NCBI RefSeq assembly: GCF_000312045.1
Contig: NZ_HE978635.1
Location: forward strand, 126,674-190,673
DNA: 64,000 bases
Direction: 5' to 3'
From: Noviherbaspirillum massiliense JC206
GTDB taxonomy: Bacteria; Pseudomonadota; Gammaproteobacteria; Burkholderiales; Burkholderiaceae_D
The notes beneath the pieces are model-generated. The model made no database searches. It saw only the letters and a program-made list of their open reading frames with translations, and was not told where the DNA came from. The translations under genes and the position numbers were made by a program. Positions 8,552 to 18,060 of this stretch are shown here, piece after piece (position 1 is the stretch's first letter; every line of letters starts with the position of its first letter).

Positions 8552-10792
8552 ATGCAAAACCAGAATCAATTCGCAAATGCCGGCCTTTACCGCTTTCCCG
8601 AGAAAGCCCGCAAGCTGTTCAAGCCTTTCGAGCGGCGTTTCGTGGGCCGGCTCGACAGCGAACATGAGCAGGCTTTCGTCAGGCTTTGCGTCGGCATCGT
8701 CCTTGGTTGTTATTTTTCCTATTTCGCCTACCAGCATCCCGACAGCGGCCAGATGCTGAATACGCTTACCGTAAGCGTCATGGCGGTGTTCATTCTCGCT
8801 TCGGCGGCGCTCATCATCCACATTGCCCTCTATCCGGAGATTTCGGTCAGCAGGAGGATGATCGGCGCAGCGCTCGACTCGGGCACGACCACCTATTTCG
8901 CCTTTACCCTGCCGGAATTCGCGGCACCCCTGTACAGCCTGTACCTCTGGCTCATTTTCGGCCACGGATTCCGCTTTGGCCGGCGCTACCTGTTCTTTAC
9001 CCTGGCGCTGTCGCTGGTCGGCTTCGGCGCGGCGGTCGCCTATGTGCCGTATTGGGCCGACAAGACTTTCCTCGGGGTTGGCCTCTGGGTGGGGATGTTG
9101 CTCATTTCCTGCTATCTCAGCACGCTGGTCAATCGCCTCATGAAGGCGCTCGAACATGCGGAGGCGGCAAACCTTGCCAAGCGCAGGTTCGTCTCCTCGA
9201 TCAGTCATGAAATGCGCACGCCGCTGAATGCGGTGATCGGCATGGCCGATCTCCTGCAAAGCACGGACCTGAACAAGGATCAGGAAGAGATGGTGCGCAG
9301 CATGGACAGCGCATCCCGGCTGATGCTGTCGCTGATCGAGGATGTGCTGGACTTTTCCAAGATCGAGGCCGGCAAGCTGGTGGTGGAGAACACGCCGTTC
9401 AACCTGCATCAGTTGATCCATGAAACCGCCAAGCTGTTCAAGTACCAGGCTGCCGCGAAAAACCTGGCCCTGCAGGTTGACCTCCATCCGGACGTGCCCG
9501 AACCGGTAATCGGCGACCCGACCCATCTGCGCCAGGTCCTTTCCAATCTCTTGTCCAACGCCCTGAAGTTCACCGAGAAGGGCAGGGTGGTCCTGCGCAC
9601 CCGTGCGCTGGGCGTGGATACGAAGGCTGCGCGCCTGCGCTTCGAGATCGAAGACACCGGCATCGGCATTGCTCCGGACGCGCAAGCCCACATCTTTGAA
9701 AGCTTCACGCAGGCCGACGCCTCCACCACCCGGCAGTATGGCGGCACCGGCCTGGGCACGACCATATCCAAGCAACTCGCCGAACTGATGGGCGGCCGCC
9801 TGGGTTTTTACAGCGAAGCCGGCAAGGGCAGCACTTTCTGGCTCGAGCTGAAGCTCCCGCTCCAGCCTGCAGTTCCGGCTGCCGCGCCTGCACCCGTCAT
9901 GCACGGTCCGCAAAAGGCCCAGCTGCCACCGCCTCGGCAGAATCAGGACATATCGGTGCAGCGCCAGTACAGGATTCTGGTCGCCGAGGACAATTCCCTG
10001 AATCGCAAGGTCATCGAAAAAATGCTGGCGCGTGCAGGACATGTCTGCACACTCGCTACCAACGGGGAAGAGGCGCTCGATTTGCTGACGCAGTCAAGTT
10101 TCGATGCAGTGATCCTGGACATGAACATGCCGGAAATGAGCGGACTGGAAGTGATCAAGGCCTACCGCTACATGCACGGTGCCAAGCCGCGCTTTCCGTT
10201 CGTGATGCTTTCCGCCGACGTGACGCAGGAATTGCAAACCGAATGCCTGGCTTCAGGCTTCGATGAATTCCTGCCGAAGCCAATCCAGATCGCCCAATTG
10301 CTGACCACGATAGACCGACTGGTCGAGCAATACCAGAGCATCTCGAGTCCGGACGAAGGCAGCGGGGGCAGCCCGGCATCCGCAGCGGAGACAGGGATGG
10401 CGAAGGAAGACTCCAGCTTGCTCAATTATGAAATCCTGCATGAGCTGGATGAGATCACGAGCGACAATGCCTTTTTGAACGGCCTGATTGATGAATTTGC
10501 CACAAGTACGCAAGCGTTGACCGACAAGCTGGAAAGGGCGTTGCACATGCAGCAGATGAGCGACTGCAGGAATATCCTGCATGCGATCAAGGGGTCGGCG
10601 CTCGGAATCGGCGCGGTTTCGCTGCAGGCCACCTGCGAGGAATTTGAACGCACGTCCCAGCAGAAACTGCAAAGCGATCCGCAATTCGTGGTGGCTGCAG
10701 TGCGCAACAGCTACCGGCTGACGCAGCAGGCCCTTGAGAATTACCGCAGACGCCGGCAGCGGCCGCGCGCGGCGATGAACGCAACCAATTGA
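8552..10792 (+). CDS. rpfC: RpfC-type DSF sensor: membrane hybrid histidine kinase
   Basis: This 746-residue protein has the full RpfC layout. An N-terminal membrane region (about 42-195, roughly five segments) follows a juxtamembrane stretch GRLDSEHEQ that closely resembles Xanthomonas RpfC. HisKA has H219 in SISHEMRTPLN. HATPase_c (about 320-435) has NLLSNALKF, EDTGIGI and GTGLG. The receiver (about 473-592) has phospho-acceptor D523, and a C-terminal Hpt domain has H677 in HAIKGSA. In Xanthomonas, RpfC senses cis-2-unsaturated fatty acid signals, passes phosphate to RpfG, and restrains RpfF through its receiver. Here rpfF lies two genes downstream, but no HD-GYP rpfG gene is in the window. 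A longer start (8510) is possible. The ATG at 8552 aligns with the family N-terminus. Confidence 0.92.
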   Translation: MQNQNQFANAGLYRFPEKARKLFKPFERRFVGRLDSEHEQAFVRLCVGIVLGCYFSYFAYQHPDSGQMLNTLTVSVMAVFILASAALIIHIALYPEISVSRRMIGAALDSGTTTYFAFTLPEFAAPLYSLYLWLIFGHGFRFGRRYLFFTLALSLVGFGAAVAYVPYWADKTFLGVGLWVGMLLISCYLSTLVNRLMKALEHAEAANLAKRRFVSSISHEMRTPLNAVIGMADLLQSTDLNKDQEEMVRSMDSASRLMLSLIEDVLDFSKIEAGKLVVENTPFNLHQLIHETAKLFKYQAAAKNLALQVDLHPDVPEPVIGDPTHLRQVLSNLLSNALKFTEKGRVVLRTRALGVDTKAARLRFEIEDTGIGIAPDAQAHIFESFTQADASTTRQYGGTGLGTTISKQLAELMGGRLGFYSEAGKGSTFWLELKLPLQPAVPAAAPAPVMHGPQKAQLPPPRQNQDISVQRQYRILVAEDNSLNRKVIEKMLARAGHVCTLATNGEEALDLLTQSSFDAVILDMNMPEMSGLEVIKAYRYMHGAKPRFPFVMLSADVTQELQTECLASGFDEFLPKPIQIAQLLTTIDRLVEQYQSISSPDEGSGGSPASAAETGMAKEDSSLLNYEILHELDEITSDNAFLNGLIDEFATSTQALTDKLERALHMQQMSDCRNILHAIKGSALGIGAVSLQATCEEFERTSQQKLQSDPQFVVAAVRNSYRLTQQALENYRRRRQRPRAAMNATN

Positions 10793-10818
10793 AGAAAAAA
10801 TCAAAACAAGGAAGCTAC

Positions 10819-11460
10819 ATGTCATTTTTTATCCGTCTCATCGAGTCCACCGATAACAGCCGCCGCGAATTGGAAGCGCTCCCCAAGGTGCAGGACATGT
10901 TGAACAGCAGGATGTCGCGGGAAACCTACCAGGCGTTTTTGATGGATCTCTACCATATCGTGTGGCACTTCTGCCCGATCATGGCGGCGGCGGCAAGCCA
11001 TTGTCCCGACGAGTTCCGGGATGTGCGCTATCACCTCTACAACAACATCAATGAAGAAAAGGGACATGAATCGCTGGTGCTGAACGACCTGGCAGTGTTC
11101 GGCGTCAGTGCGCAACAAGTGGCCGCAGCGCCGCCGACTTATCCGGTACAGGCCATGATTGCCTATAACTACCATGCGGCGGAACGCATCCATCCCTGCG
11201 CGGCACTCGGCATGCTGTATGTGCTGGAAATCATTTCATCGGTGTATGGCGGCCAGGTGGCGACATCCATCTCCCGGGGCTTGAACATGGAACTGCCGGA
11301 CGGCTTTACCTTCCTGGAATCGCATGCGTCGATGGACATGGACCACATGGCGAAGCTGCGGGCGCTGCTGCAGAAGATCACGGATGAAGAGGTGCAGGAT
11401 ATCGTCATCAATGCGATCCACATGAATTTTTATCTCTTCATCAAATTCCTGTCCCAGTAG
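10819..11460 (+). CDS. Heme-oxygenase-like diiron oxidase/oxygenase (HDO), DSF locus
   Basis: A 213-residue, all-helical protein of the TenA/PqqC/heme-oxygenase-like fold, of the type usually labelled iron-containing redox enzyme. The metal-ligand signature of the HDO family is visible: E80-x2-H83 (EEKGH), E137 in YVLEII, and H169-x3-D173-x2-H176 (HASMDMDH). Histidines H46 and H50 in helix 1 may complete the site. Known HDOs include UndA (fatty acid to terminal alkene) and SznF (N-oxygenation). The gene starts 26 bp after rpfC with a strong AAGGAAG site and ends 233 bp before rpfF. Co-transcription with rpfC is therefore likely. A role in making, altering or destroying the DSF fatty acid is inference. 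The substrate is unknown. Confidence 0.82.
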   Translation: MSFFIRLIESTDNSRRELEALPKVQDMLNSRMSRETYQAFLMDLYHIVWHFCPIMAAAASHCPDEFRDVRYHLYNNINEEKGHESLVLNDLAVFGVSAQQVAAAPPTYPVQAMIAYNYHAAERIHPCAALGMLYVLEIISSVYGGQVATSISRGLNMELPDGFTFLESHASMDMDHMAKLRALLQKITDEEVQDIVINAIHMNFYLFIKFLSQ

Positions 11461-11693
11461 GAGACGGAATCTTGCTTCCGCGGGGCGCCAGGCATCGATG
11501 CAGGCCGACGGCATGCGCGTGCCTCATTCAGCATGGATTTGGGCTAGAGTAGCGGATCCGCGAATGAACCGCGCTGTGACTGCGCCGACCAGACATTACA
11601 TAACAAGGTTCGAAGTACTGTCCGGCGGCGGGCAAACCCGTACCGGTTCGGCCAGCAATTTCCAATCGCAGCGCAATCCTAGGGAGTATGAAA

Positions 11694-12635
11694 ATGAATG
11701 CATTGACAGGGCCGCAGCACCTGAGATTTCCGGTTAGCCCTGAAACTGCAGGGGGCAAGAAATTCAGCCAGATCGATGTCGAATACGATCCGGCCACGCG
11801 CTCGGTCTGGACTTTTCTGAAGCCGTCCGGCACGGCCTGCTTCAACCTGGGCATCCTGCAGGATTTGCACAACAACCATGAGTTCTTCAAGAAGAACGGC
11901 GGCAAGGCCTGGCATGCCGGCGACCTGTGCCCGGTGGATTATTTCGTCGTTGCTTCCAGGGTCGAGCACATCTTCAATTACGGCGGCGACCTTGCGCTGT
12001 TCGTCCTGCTGATCAAGTCGCGCGACCGCGAGGCGCTGCTGCATTACGCCAGGCTGTGCATTGACTGCATCTATGCGCGCATCAGGAATTACGACACCAA
12101 TGCCCTGACCATTTCACTGGTGCAGGGCGATGCCCTAGGCGGCGGTTTCGAAACGGCATTGACCAGCAACGTGGTCATTGCGGAAGAATCTGCGCGCATG
12201 GGCTTTCCTGAAATCCTGTTCAACCTGTTTCCGGGCATGGGCTGCTACAGCCTGCTGGCGCGCCGCCTGGGCCCGAGGAAGACGGAAGAGATGATCTTGA
12301 GCGGCAAGATCTACTCCGCCGCCGAGCTGCATGAGATGGGTCTGGTCGACGTCCTGGTGCCGGCGGGGCAGGGGGAACAGGCGGTGTATGACTTCATGCG
12401 TCAGAGCGGCAAGCGCCTGAACGGCATGCGCGCCATGTATGAATGCCGGCACCACACCTTCCCGGTCTCGTATGAAGAATTGATGAGCATTACCGAAGTG
12501 TGGGTGGATGCGGCGCTGCGCCTGCAGGACAAGGACTTGAAAATGATGGGGCGGCTGGTGCGTTCCCAGATGCGCCAGCAGGAGTTGCGCAAGAACGGCT
12601 TGCCGGTGGATCCGGACGGCGACTGCATCGATTGA
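11694..12635 (+). CDS. rpfF: RpfF-type DSF synthase (crotonase family)
   Basis: A 313-residue enoyl-CoA hydratase/isomerase-fold protein. RpfF enzymes dehydrate 3-hydroxyacyl-ACP to the cis-2-enoyl form and then release the free acid by thioesterase activity. The two catalytic glutamates are present as E153 (GGGFE) and E173 (GFPEILFNLFPGMG), with the same 20-residue spacing as E141/E161 of Xanthomonas RpfF. The neighbouring rpfC supports the assignment. ATG 11694 is chosen because AGGGAG at 11681-11686 lies 7 bp upstream. An in-frame ATG at 11688 would be too close to that site. The exact DSF chain length and branching cannot be read from the sequence. Confidence 0.93.
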   Translation: MNALTGPQHLRFPVSPETAGGKKFSQIDVEYDPATRSVWTFLKPSGTACFNLGILQDLHNNHEFFKKNGGKAWHAGDLCPVDYFVVASRVEHIFNYGGDLALFVLLIKSRDREALLHYARLCIDCIYARIRNYDTNALTISLVQGDALGGGFETALTSNVVIAEESARMGFPEILFNLFPGMGCYSLLARRLGPRKTEEMILSGKIYSAAELHEMGLVDVLVPAGQGEQAVYDFMRQSGKRLNGMRAMYECRHHTFPVSYEELMSITEVWVDAALRLQDKDLKMMGRLVRSQMRQQELRKNGLPVDPDGDCID

Positions 12636-12733
12636 GCGCGGAACGGCGACGCTTTTTACACTGTCCCGTCCCGCCCGCGCCGCCGTCTGCTGGCTAATGC
12701 GGAATGCCCGACTGCCGCCAGAGAATCAGCCTT

Positions 12734-13444
12734 TCAGTTCAGGCTGCCGAACACCTTGCCGATGATTTTGCTGCCGGTACCGATCGGGTCGCGCCGGATC
12801 GCCTTTTCTTCCTCGCCGATCATGTAAAACAGCCCGTCCAGCGCGCGCTGCGTCACATAAGCTTCCACCGTCGCCTGCTGCTCCGGTACCAGGTTCAGTG
12901 ACGAGACCTGGGCCATGGCGGCGTTGTATCGCGTGGCAAGGCCGGAGCGATCAGTCACGGCCTTCACCAGCGGCAGGAATTTCACGGCCAGCGGAGCGGT
13001 GGTCTTTTCCCTGAAAAAATCGGTGACGGAAGTCTCGCCACCCGTAAGAATTCTTTTTGCATCGGCCACCGACATCGATTTCACCGCATCGAGCAGCAAG
13101 GGCTTTGCCATCGGAATGGCGGACTCGGCGGCCCGGTTCATCGCCACCTCCAGCTCATCCAGGCGCTTGCCATGTCCCGTGATCTTCAGCAGCGGTTTCG
13201 CCCGTTCGAGCATGTCCGGCAGCGTGATGCGTACCTTGTCGTTCTTCAGAAAGCCATCCTCGATACCGAGTTTGGATACGGCCGCAAGCGAGCCCGTTTC
13301 CAGCGCCGCCTTCAATCCACTGGCGGCGTCACGGTTCGACAAATCCGACAGGGACAGCGCGAAGGCGCTCGAAGCGATTGCGATGGACAGCAGGAACGAT
13401 GACAGTTTGAAGACTTTGAAGCCGGACATGAAGTTTCGATGCAT
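12734..13444 (-). CDS. DUF4197-family exported protein
   Basis: A 236-residue protein with a signal peptide near the N-terminus (hydrophobic core SSFLLSIAIASSAFA). It matches DUF4197, a helical family of unknown function. Typical features are the LSDLSNRDAASGLKAAL start, the repeated ITLP/AKPLL helices, and a C-terminal ALDGLFYMIGEEEKAIR segment. The start is uncertain between ATG 13444 and ATG 13429, since neither has a clear ribosome site. The second gives a tidier signal peptide. It is convergent with rpfF and divergent from the kinase at 13594. No functional link to the DSF genes is visible. Confidence 0.82.
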   Translation of the reverse strand: MHRNFMSGFKVFKLSSFLLSIAIASSAFALSLSDLSNRDAASGLKAALETGSLAAVSKLGIEDGFLKNDKVRITLPDMLERAKPLLKITGHGKRLDELEVAMNRAAESAIPMAKPLLLDAVKSMSVADAKRILTGGETSVTDFFREKTTAPLAVKFLPLVKAVTDRSGLATRYNAAMAQVSSLNLVPEQQATVEAYVTQRALDGLFYMIGEEEKAIRRDPIGTGSKIIGKVFGSLN

Positions 13445-13593
13445 GGAACGGACAGGGCGCTTAGTGTAACCGGAACGGGAGGGGGACAGGCATTTGAAAC
13501 AGACATTTTCAACCGCTAGCCGAATTGACATAAATCAATCAGTTCTCCGCCGGTTTTGAGAACCTTAGCGCTTCACGAACTCGCCATGCCTCC

Positions 13594-15828
13594 ATGCGCC
13601 TGCGCTCCCGTCTTCTGATCCTGATTACGATCGTCTTGCTGCCGACGGTGCTGGGCGCGGTATTCGCCATCAGCTACGTCTATCAGGAGCAGCAGAAGGC
13701 TTACCGGCGCAGCATTCAGGAACTGGCCCGGGCCATGGCCATTGTGCTCGACAAGGAAATTCGCGAACGCGAATCCCTCCTCAAGTTGCTGGCAGCATCG
13801 CCTGCCCTGAAAACTGGCGACCTTGAATCGTTTTATGTCCATGCGACCGCCCTGGCGAGCTCATGGGATACCACCATCATCTTGTCCGACCTCTCCGGCC
13901 AGCAATTGCTCAATACCCGGGTACCCCTGGGCACGAAGGATTTGCCGCACTCCAGGCCCTTGATGCCGCTGCGCGAGCGTCTCGGGCCGGAAGCAAGTGT
14001 GGTTTCGGACGTGTACTTTGCGCCGATCGGCAAAAGTCACAGTTTCGCCATGCAGATCCCGGTGAAAATAAACGGCGAACTGAAGTACTACCTTGCGATC
14101 GGATCATTCACCAGCCATTTGCAGGACGTTTTCAAAGGCCAGCAGATGATGCCGGGCTGGGTGACGGCGATCATCGACCGAAACGGTACTGTCGCCGCAC
14201 GTTCGCATGAGCCGGAAAAATTCGTCGGGAAGCAGGTAAGTCCGGGATTGCGCAACGCCTTCGCCCAACAGAACGAGGGGTTTTACGAAGGGACTGGTTT
14301 GACGGGCATTCCGGTCACCGCGTTCTTCAGCCGTGCTCCCACTGCAGGCTGGGGATTCGTCGTGGCTGTGCCGCGGGCGCAGCTGCAGCAGACCGCCGTT
14401 CACGCCATGCTGCTGATGAGCGGCGTATTCATCCTCATGCTCATACTGGCGATCGCCGCCGCCGTGCTGGTCGGACGCAAGATCGCCAAACCCATGGAAT
14501 CTCTGCGCCGCGCGGCAGGAAGGATGGGGCAAGGGGAAGCCGTCGCCGCGCGCCAGACGGGCATTCTCGAGATCGATTCCGTCAACCTCGAGATGGCGCG
14601 CGCGAGCGAGCAGATCCGCAATACCAGGGCCGAACTCGAACATCGGGTCGCCGAAGCGGTGGCGGCCGCCGAGCGTTCGCATCGCGCGCTTTTGCAAGGC
14701 CAAAAACTGGAGGCGCTCGGGCGGCTGACCGGCGGTATCGCACATGATTTCAATAATGTCCTGCAAACCCTGACGACCGGTCTGCAGGTGGTTCTTATGC
14801 GCTCCCAAGAACCTGGCGTCAGGAAGGCAATCGAGTCGTGCCAGCGCGCGGTGCAGCGTGCGGCGGAGCTGGTGAGGCAGCTCATGGCTTTTGGCAGGGT
14901 GCAGGAAGCCCACTTGTCGACCATCGACCTCGGCAGGCAAATCGAGGAAATCCTCCCGATGCTGAAAAGCGGCCTGCGCAGCGATATCGACTTGCAGGTC
15001 GAGGTGGAAGCCGGCTTGTGGCCAGTGACGATCGATGCTCTGCTATTCGAGCTTGCCATGCTGAACCTGACGATCAATGCACGGGATGCCATGGCCTCGG
15101 GCGGCATGCTGAGGATAGCCATGTGCAATCGAGCGCTGGATCAGCTCCCCGACAACCTCCCGCCGGGAGATTATGTGCAGATTGCCGTCGCCGATACCGG
15201 GGCAGGCATGGAGGAGGAAGTGCTTGGGCGCGCCCTGGAGCCCTATTTCACGACCAAGAAGCTTGGTCACGGCTCCGGCATGGGCTTGTCGCAGGTATAT
15301 GGATTTGTGAAGCAGGCCGGAGGCGCCCTCTCGATCGACAGCGATCCGGGCAAGGGGACCGTCGTTACGCTCTATCTGCCGAGGGCAGCAGCCTGCGTGG
15401 CAACCGCTCCTTCCAGCCAGGCAAGGCTGGTGCCCGGACCTGTGAGCGGAAAGGTATTGCTGGTCGAGGACGATCCGCTGGTGTCGGTTGTCGTCCGCCC
15501 CGCCCTTGAAGCAGCAGGACTTGATGTGCGGGTGGCAATGAATGGCGACGAAGCATTGGCCATCCTGGCCGGGAATGAAAGCTTCGACGTCGTGTTTTCC
15601 GATGTCGTGATGCCGGGTATGACGAGTGGCATCGAGCTTGCACACCTTATCCGGGAGCAGCATCCGGACACCGCCATCGTCCTGGCAACCGGTTATTCCG
15701 AACAGCGCATCAGCCTTCCGCATGTAAGAGTTCTCGCCAAGCCGTATGAAACGGCAGACGTGGTGCAGGTGCTGCGCGGCGAACTGACCAGGAAGAGGGA
15801 ACATGCCGCGGCTAGGCACGGCCTTTAG
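13594..15828 (+). CDS. Membrane hybrid histidine kinase with periplasmic sensor, HAMP and receiver
   Basis: A 744-residue protein. TM1 (about 8-28) and TM2 (about 270-293) flank a periplasmic domain of roughly 240 residues that looks like a double Cache sensor. HAMP (about 293-345) and a coiled coil follow. The kinase core is of the HDFNN type (GGIAHDFNNVLQ), with NINARDAM-like TINARDAM, ADTGAGM and GSGMGLSQV. A C-terminal receiver (about 620-735) carries EDD, the phospho-acceptor in FSDVVMPGM and the LAKPYE lysine. It stands alone: the next gene on the same strand is a metabolic flavoenzyme 169 bp away. The ligand is unknown, though Cache domains often bind small organic acids or amino acids. 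Confidence 0.9.
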   Translation: MRLRSRLLILITIVLLPTVLGAVFAISYVYQEQQKAYRRSIQELARAMAIVLDKEIRERESLLKLLAASPALKTGDLESFYVHATALASSWDTTIILSDLSGQQLLNTRVPLGTKDLPHSRPLMPLRERLGPEASVVSDVYFAPIGKSHSFAMQIPVKINGELKYYLAIGSFTSHLQDVFKGQQMMPGWVTAIIDRNGTVAARSHEPEKFVGKQVSPGLRNAFAQQNEGFYEGTGLTGIPVTAFFSRAPTAGWGFVVAVPRAQLQQTAVHAMLLMSGVFILMLILAIAAAVLVGRKIAKPMESLRRAAGRMGQGEAVAARQTGILEIDSVNLEMARASEQIRNTRAELEHRVAEAVAAAERSHRALLQGQKLEALGRLTGGIAHDFNNVLQTLTTGLQVVLMRSQEPGVRKAIESCQRAVQRAAELVRQLMAFGRVQEAHLSTIDLGRQIEEILPMLKSGLRSDIDLQVEVEAGLWPVTIDALLFELAMLNLTINARDAMASGGMLRIAMCNRALDQLPDNLPPGDYVQIAVADTGAGMEEEVLGRALEPYFTTKKLGHGSGMGLSQVYGFVKQAGGALSIDSDPGKGTVVTLYLPRAAACVATAPSSQARLVPGPVSGKVLLVEDDPLVSVVVRPALEAAGLDVRVAMNGDEALAILAGNESFDVVFSDVVMPGMTSGIELAHLIREQHPDTAIVLATGYSEQRISLPHVRVLAKPYETADVVQVLRGELTRKREHAAARHGL

Positions 15829-15997
15829 ATTAATCGGCCTGCGGGCCGGCTTCCACGCCTCTGTCCTCGGACTCCAATCGCATTTCCCTCAGGGGAACGA
15901 GCCAGGCATCCAGCCTTGCGAACGCGAACATATCCACGCGGGCAGGGTCTAAACGGCGGCCTGAATTTCTTGCCGTATCTCTCTTCCGGAGCTTTGG

Positions 15998-17449
15998 ATG
16001 TTCGATGTGGTCGTCATCGGCGGCGGACTCGCCGGGCTTGCCTGCGGGGTAGCACTTGCGGACAGCGGTGTGCGCGTCGCCGTGATCGAGCGCGACGGGC
16101 GTCTTGGCGGGCGTGCGGGCAGCTGGGCGCACAGCGGGACCGGCGACATGGTCGATGTCGGGCCGCATGTGGTGCATACCGAGTATCGCGACATGCTGGC
16201 ACTGTTGGAGCGCCTGGGCACGCGCGACCTCATTACCTGGCACATGGACAAGGTGCTGACGATCGCGAGCAAGCCGCGGCCCGTCGTGTTGCGGCACTGG
16301 CCCCTGCCGCCACCCTTCAGCCTCTTCCCCAGTCTGCTCGGCGCGCCGGGCCTGACGATTCGCGACTGTCTTTCCATGAGAGCGACGACCTGGAAAACCA
16401 TGCAGTTCGGCGAGGAACAGGTGCCAGCGCTCGATCGCATGAGCGCGCTCGACTTCCTGCGCGCGCAAGGCGTGAGCCAGCCGATGATCGACTGGTGGTG
16501 GAAATTTGCTGCAATGGTGGTCACGAATGTGCCGCTTGAACACTGCTCGGCAGCGGCGCTCATGCGCATTCATGCTCAGCTGAGCGGCCATCGCCGCCTG
16601 CATTTCGGTTTCGCGGCGGTCGGTCTGGCGGAGCTTTTTGCACAGCAGGCTTCGCAGGCTATCGAAGCCGCAGGCGGCCGCGTCCTGACGGGCAGGGAAG
16701 TGCGTGCCTTCATCGGAAGCGACAGGGTGGAGGGCGTGGTCCTGGACGAGGGCACCCGGCTGCAGGCCGCGCATTGCGTCAGCGCCGTGCCGCCGCAAGA
16801 ACTTGCGCCATTGGTGCCGGATGCATGGAAGAGCCGGCAGCCGTTCGATGCGCTGGCCGCCTTCGAGCCCAGCCCCTATGTCTCCTGCTATCTCTGGTTC
16901 GATCGCCAAGTCCTGAACGAGCGCTTCTTTGCGCACCTGTGGTCGCCGACGCGCCTCAACTACGATTTTTACGATCTCTCCAGGATTCGCCGCGGCTGGG
17001 CCGACAGGCCATCGGTCATCGCCAGCAATATCATCTACAGCCACCGGGCGCATGGCATGAGCGACGAAGATATCGTGCAGGCGACGGTGCGCGAGCTTGC
17101 CGAATTCGCGCCGGAAGCGGCCAATGCACAGGTGCTGCATGCCGACGTGCACCACATTCCGATGGCCATTCCCTGTCCGACGCCGGGCACCGAGCGCAAG
17201 CGGCCACATACGCGCACGCCCATCCCCGGCCTGGTGCTTGCAGGCGATTGGGTGCAGACCCATCTGCCCTGCTCGATGGAGAGTGCGGTGCGATCAGGCT
17301 GGCTGGCCGCGGAACAGGTGCTCGCCGAGCGCGGCTCGCCGCGGCAAATCGCACTGCCCCAGCGACCGTATGACGGGCTTGCCGGGCTGGTGCGCCGGGC
17401 AACCTGCTGGTATCGCGGGCGCACGGCAGCGGGCAAGACTGACCCCTAA
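15998..17449 (+). CDS. FAD-dependent amine oxidase / HpnE- or phytoene desaturase-like flavoenzyme
   Basis: A 483-residue protein with an N-terminal dinucleotide-binding motif VVVIGGGLAGLACG followed by ERDGRLGGRAGS. The C-terminal FAD-contact segment is LVLAGDWVQTHLPCSMESAVRSG. Both fit the family of carotenoid desaturases and hydroxysqualene dehydroxylase (HpnE), and the C-terminal segment is especially HpnE-like. No phytoene/squalene synthase gene lies nearby in the window, so the substrate cannot be fixed. The next genes, YjbQ and a flavin reductase, follow on the same strand but after a 150-bp gap. The final 40 residues are basic and poorly conserved. Confidence 0.8.
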   Translation: MFDVVVIGGGLAGLACGVALADSGVRVAVIERDGRLGGRAGSWAHSGTGDMVDVGPHVVHTEYRDMLALLERLGTRDLITWHMDKVLTIASKPRPVVLRHWPLPPPFSLFPSLLGAPGLTIRDCLSMRATTWKTMQFGEEQVPALDRMSALDFLRAQGVSQPMIDWWWKFAAMVVTNVPLEHCSAAALMRIHAQLSGHRRLHFGFAAVGLAELFAQQASQAIEAAGGRVLTGREVRAFIGSDRVEGVVLDEGTRLQAAHCVSAVPPQELAPLVPDAWKSRQPFDALAAFEPSPYVSCYLWFDRQVLNERFFAHLWSPTRLNYDFYDLSRIRRGWADRPSVIASNIIYSHRAHGMSDEDIVQATVRELAEFAPEAANAQVLHADVHHIPMAIPCPTPGTERKRPHTRTPIPGLVLAGDWVQTHLPCSMESAVRSGWLAAEQVLAERGSPRQIALPQRPYDGLAGLVRRATCWYRGRTAAGKTDP

Positions 17450-17599
17450 TCGGCAAGGGCGCAGAGGCGCGATGGCCGGCATGGCATGTTCGTTCAAAGG
17501 GAAGGCCGGGATCGGATGCCGCCGGCCGCCTGCGGGAAGATGGCATAGAATCGGGCCACCGGCTTGCGGGCCGGCAGGAGGATGGAGCGGAGCATCGTC

Positions 17600-18019
17600 A
17601 TGAAAAGTTATCGCAAGGAACTCTGGTTCAACATACCCACGCGCCGCGCCTTCATCAATATCACGCAGCAAGTCGAGGCAGCGCTGGAAGAGAGCGGCAT
17701 CCGGGAAGGGCTGGTGCTCGTCAATGCCATGCATATTTCGGCGTCGGTGTTCATCAATGATGACGAACCGGGACTCCACCATGACTATGAAGTCTGGCTG
17801 GAAAAGCTGGCGCCGCATGAACCCGTTGACCAGTACCGCCACAACGATACCGGCGAAGATAATGCCGATGCCCACATCAAGCGCCAGGTCATGGGACGCG
17901 AAGTGGTGGTCGCAGTCACTGAGGGCCGGCTCGATTTCGGGCCATGGGAGCAGATCTTCTATGGCGAATTCGATGGCATGCGCAGAAAGCGCGTGCTCAT
18001 CAAGATCATCGGTGAATGA
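17600..18019 (+). CDS. YjbQ / UPF0047 family protein
   Basis: A 139-residue protein of the YjbQ (UPF0047) family, often labelled secondary thiamine-phosphate synthase from weak complementation data. Family hallmarks visible are [10 protein letters not shown], the [10 protein letters not shown] segment, the metal-binding-like [19 protein letters not shown], and the terminal [20 protein letters not shown] 17600 is preceded by GGAG at a good distance. In-frame starts at 17564 and 17582 add nothing conserved. A flavin reductase-like gene begins 41 bp after its stop, suggesting co-transcription. Its physiological role is poorly defined in general. Confidence 0.88.
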   Translation: MKSYRKELWFNIPTRRAFINITQQVEAALEESGIREGLVLVNAMHISASVFINDDEPGLHHDYEVWLEKLAPHEPVDQYRHNDTGEDNADAHIKRQVMGREVVVAVTEGRLDFGPWEQIFYGEFDGMRRKRVLIKIIGE

Positions 18020-18060
18020 GGGGATGTTCCTCCGCGCCGGACAAGGAAAGAAGTGTTGTC

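Noticed and set aside
15830-17263. 477-codon minus-strand frame opposite the FAD enzyme
   Set aside because: It mirrors the flavoenzyme gene, which has intact FAD motifs, and shows no recognisable domain.
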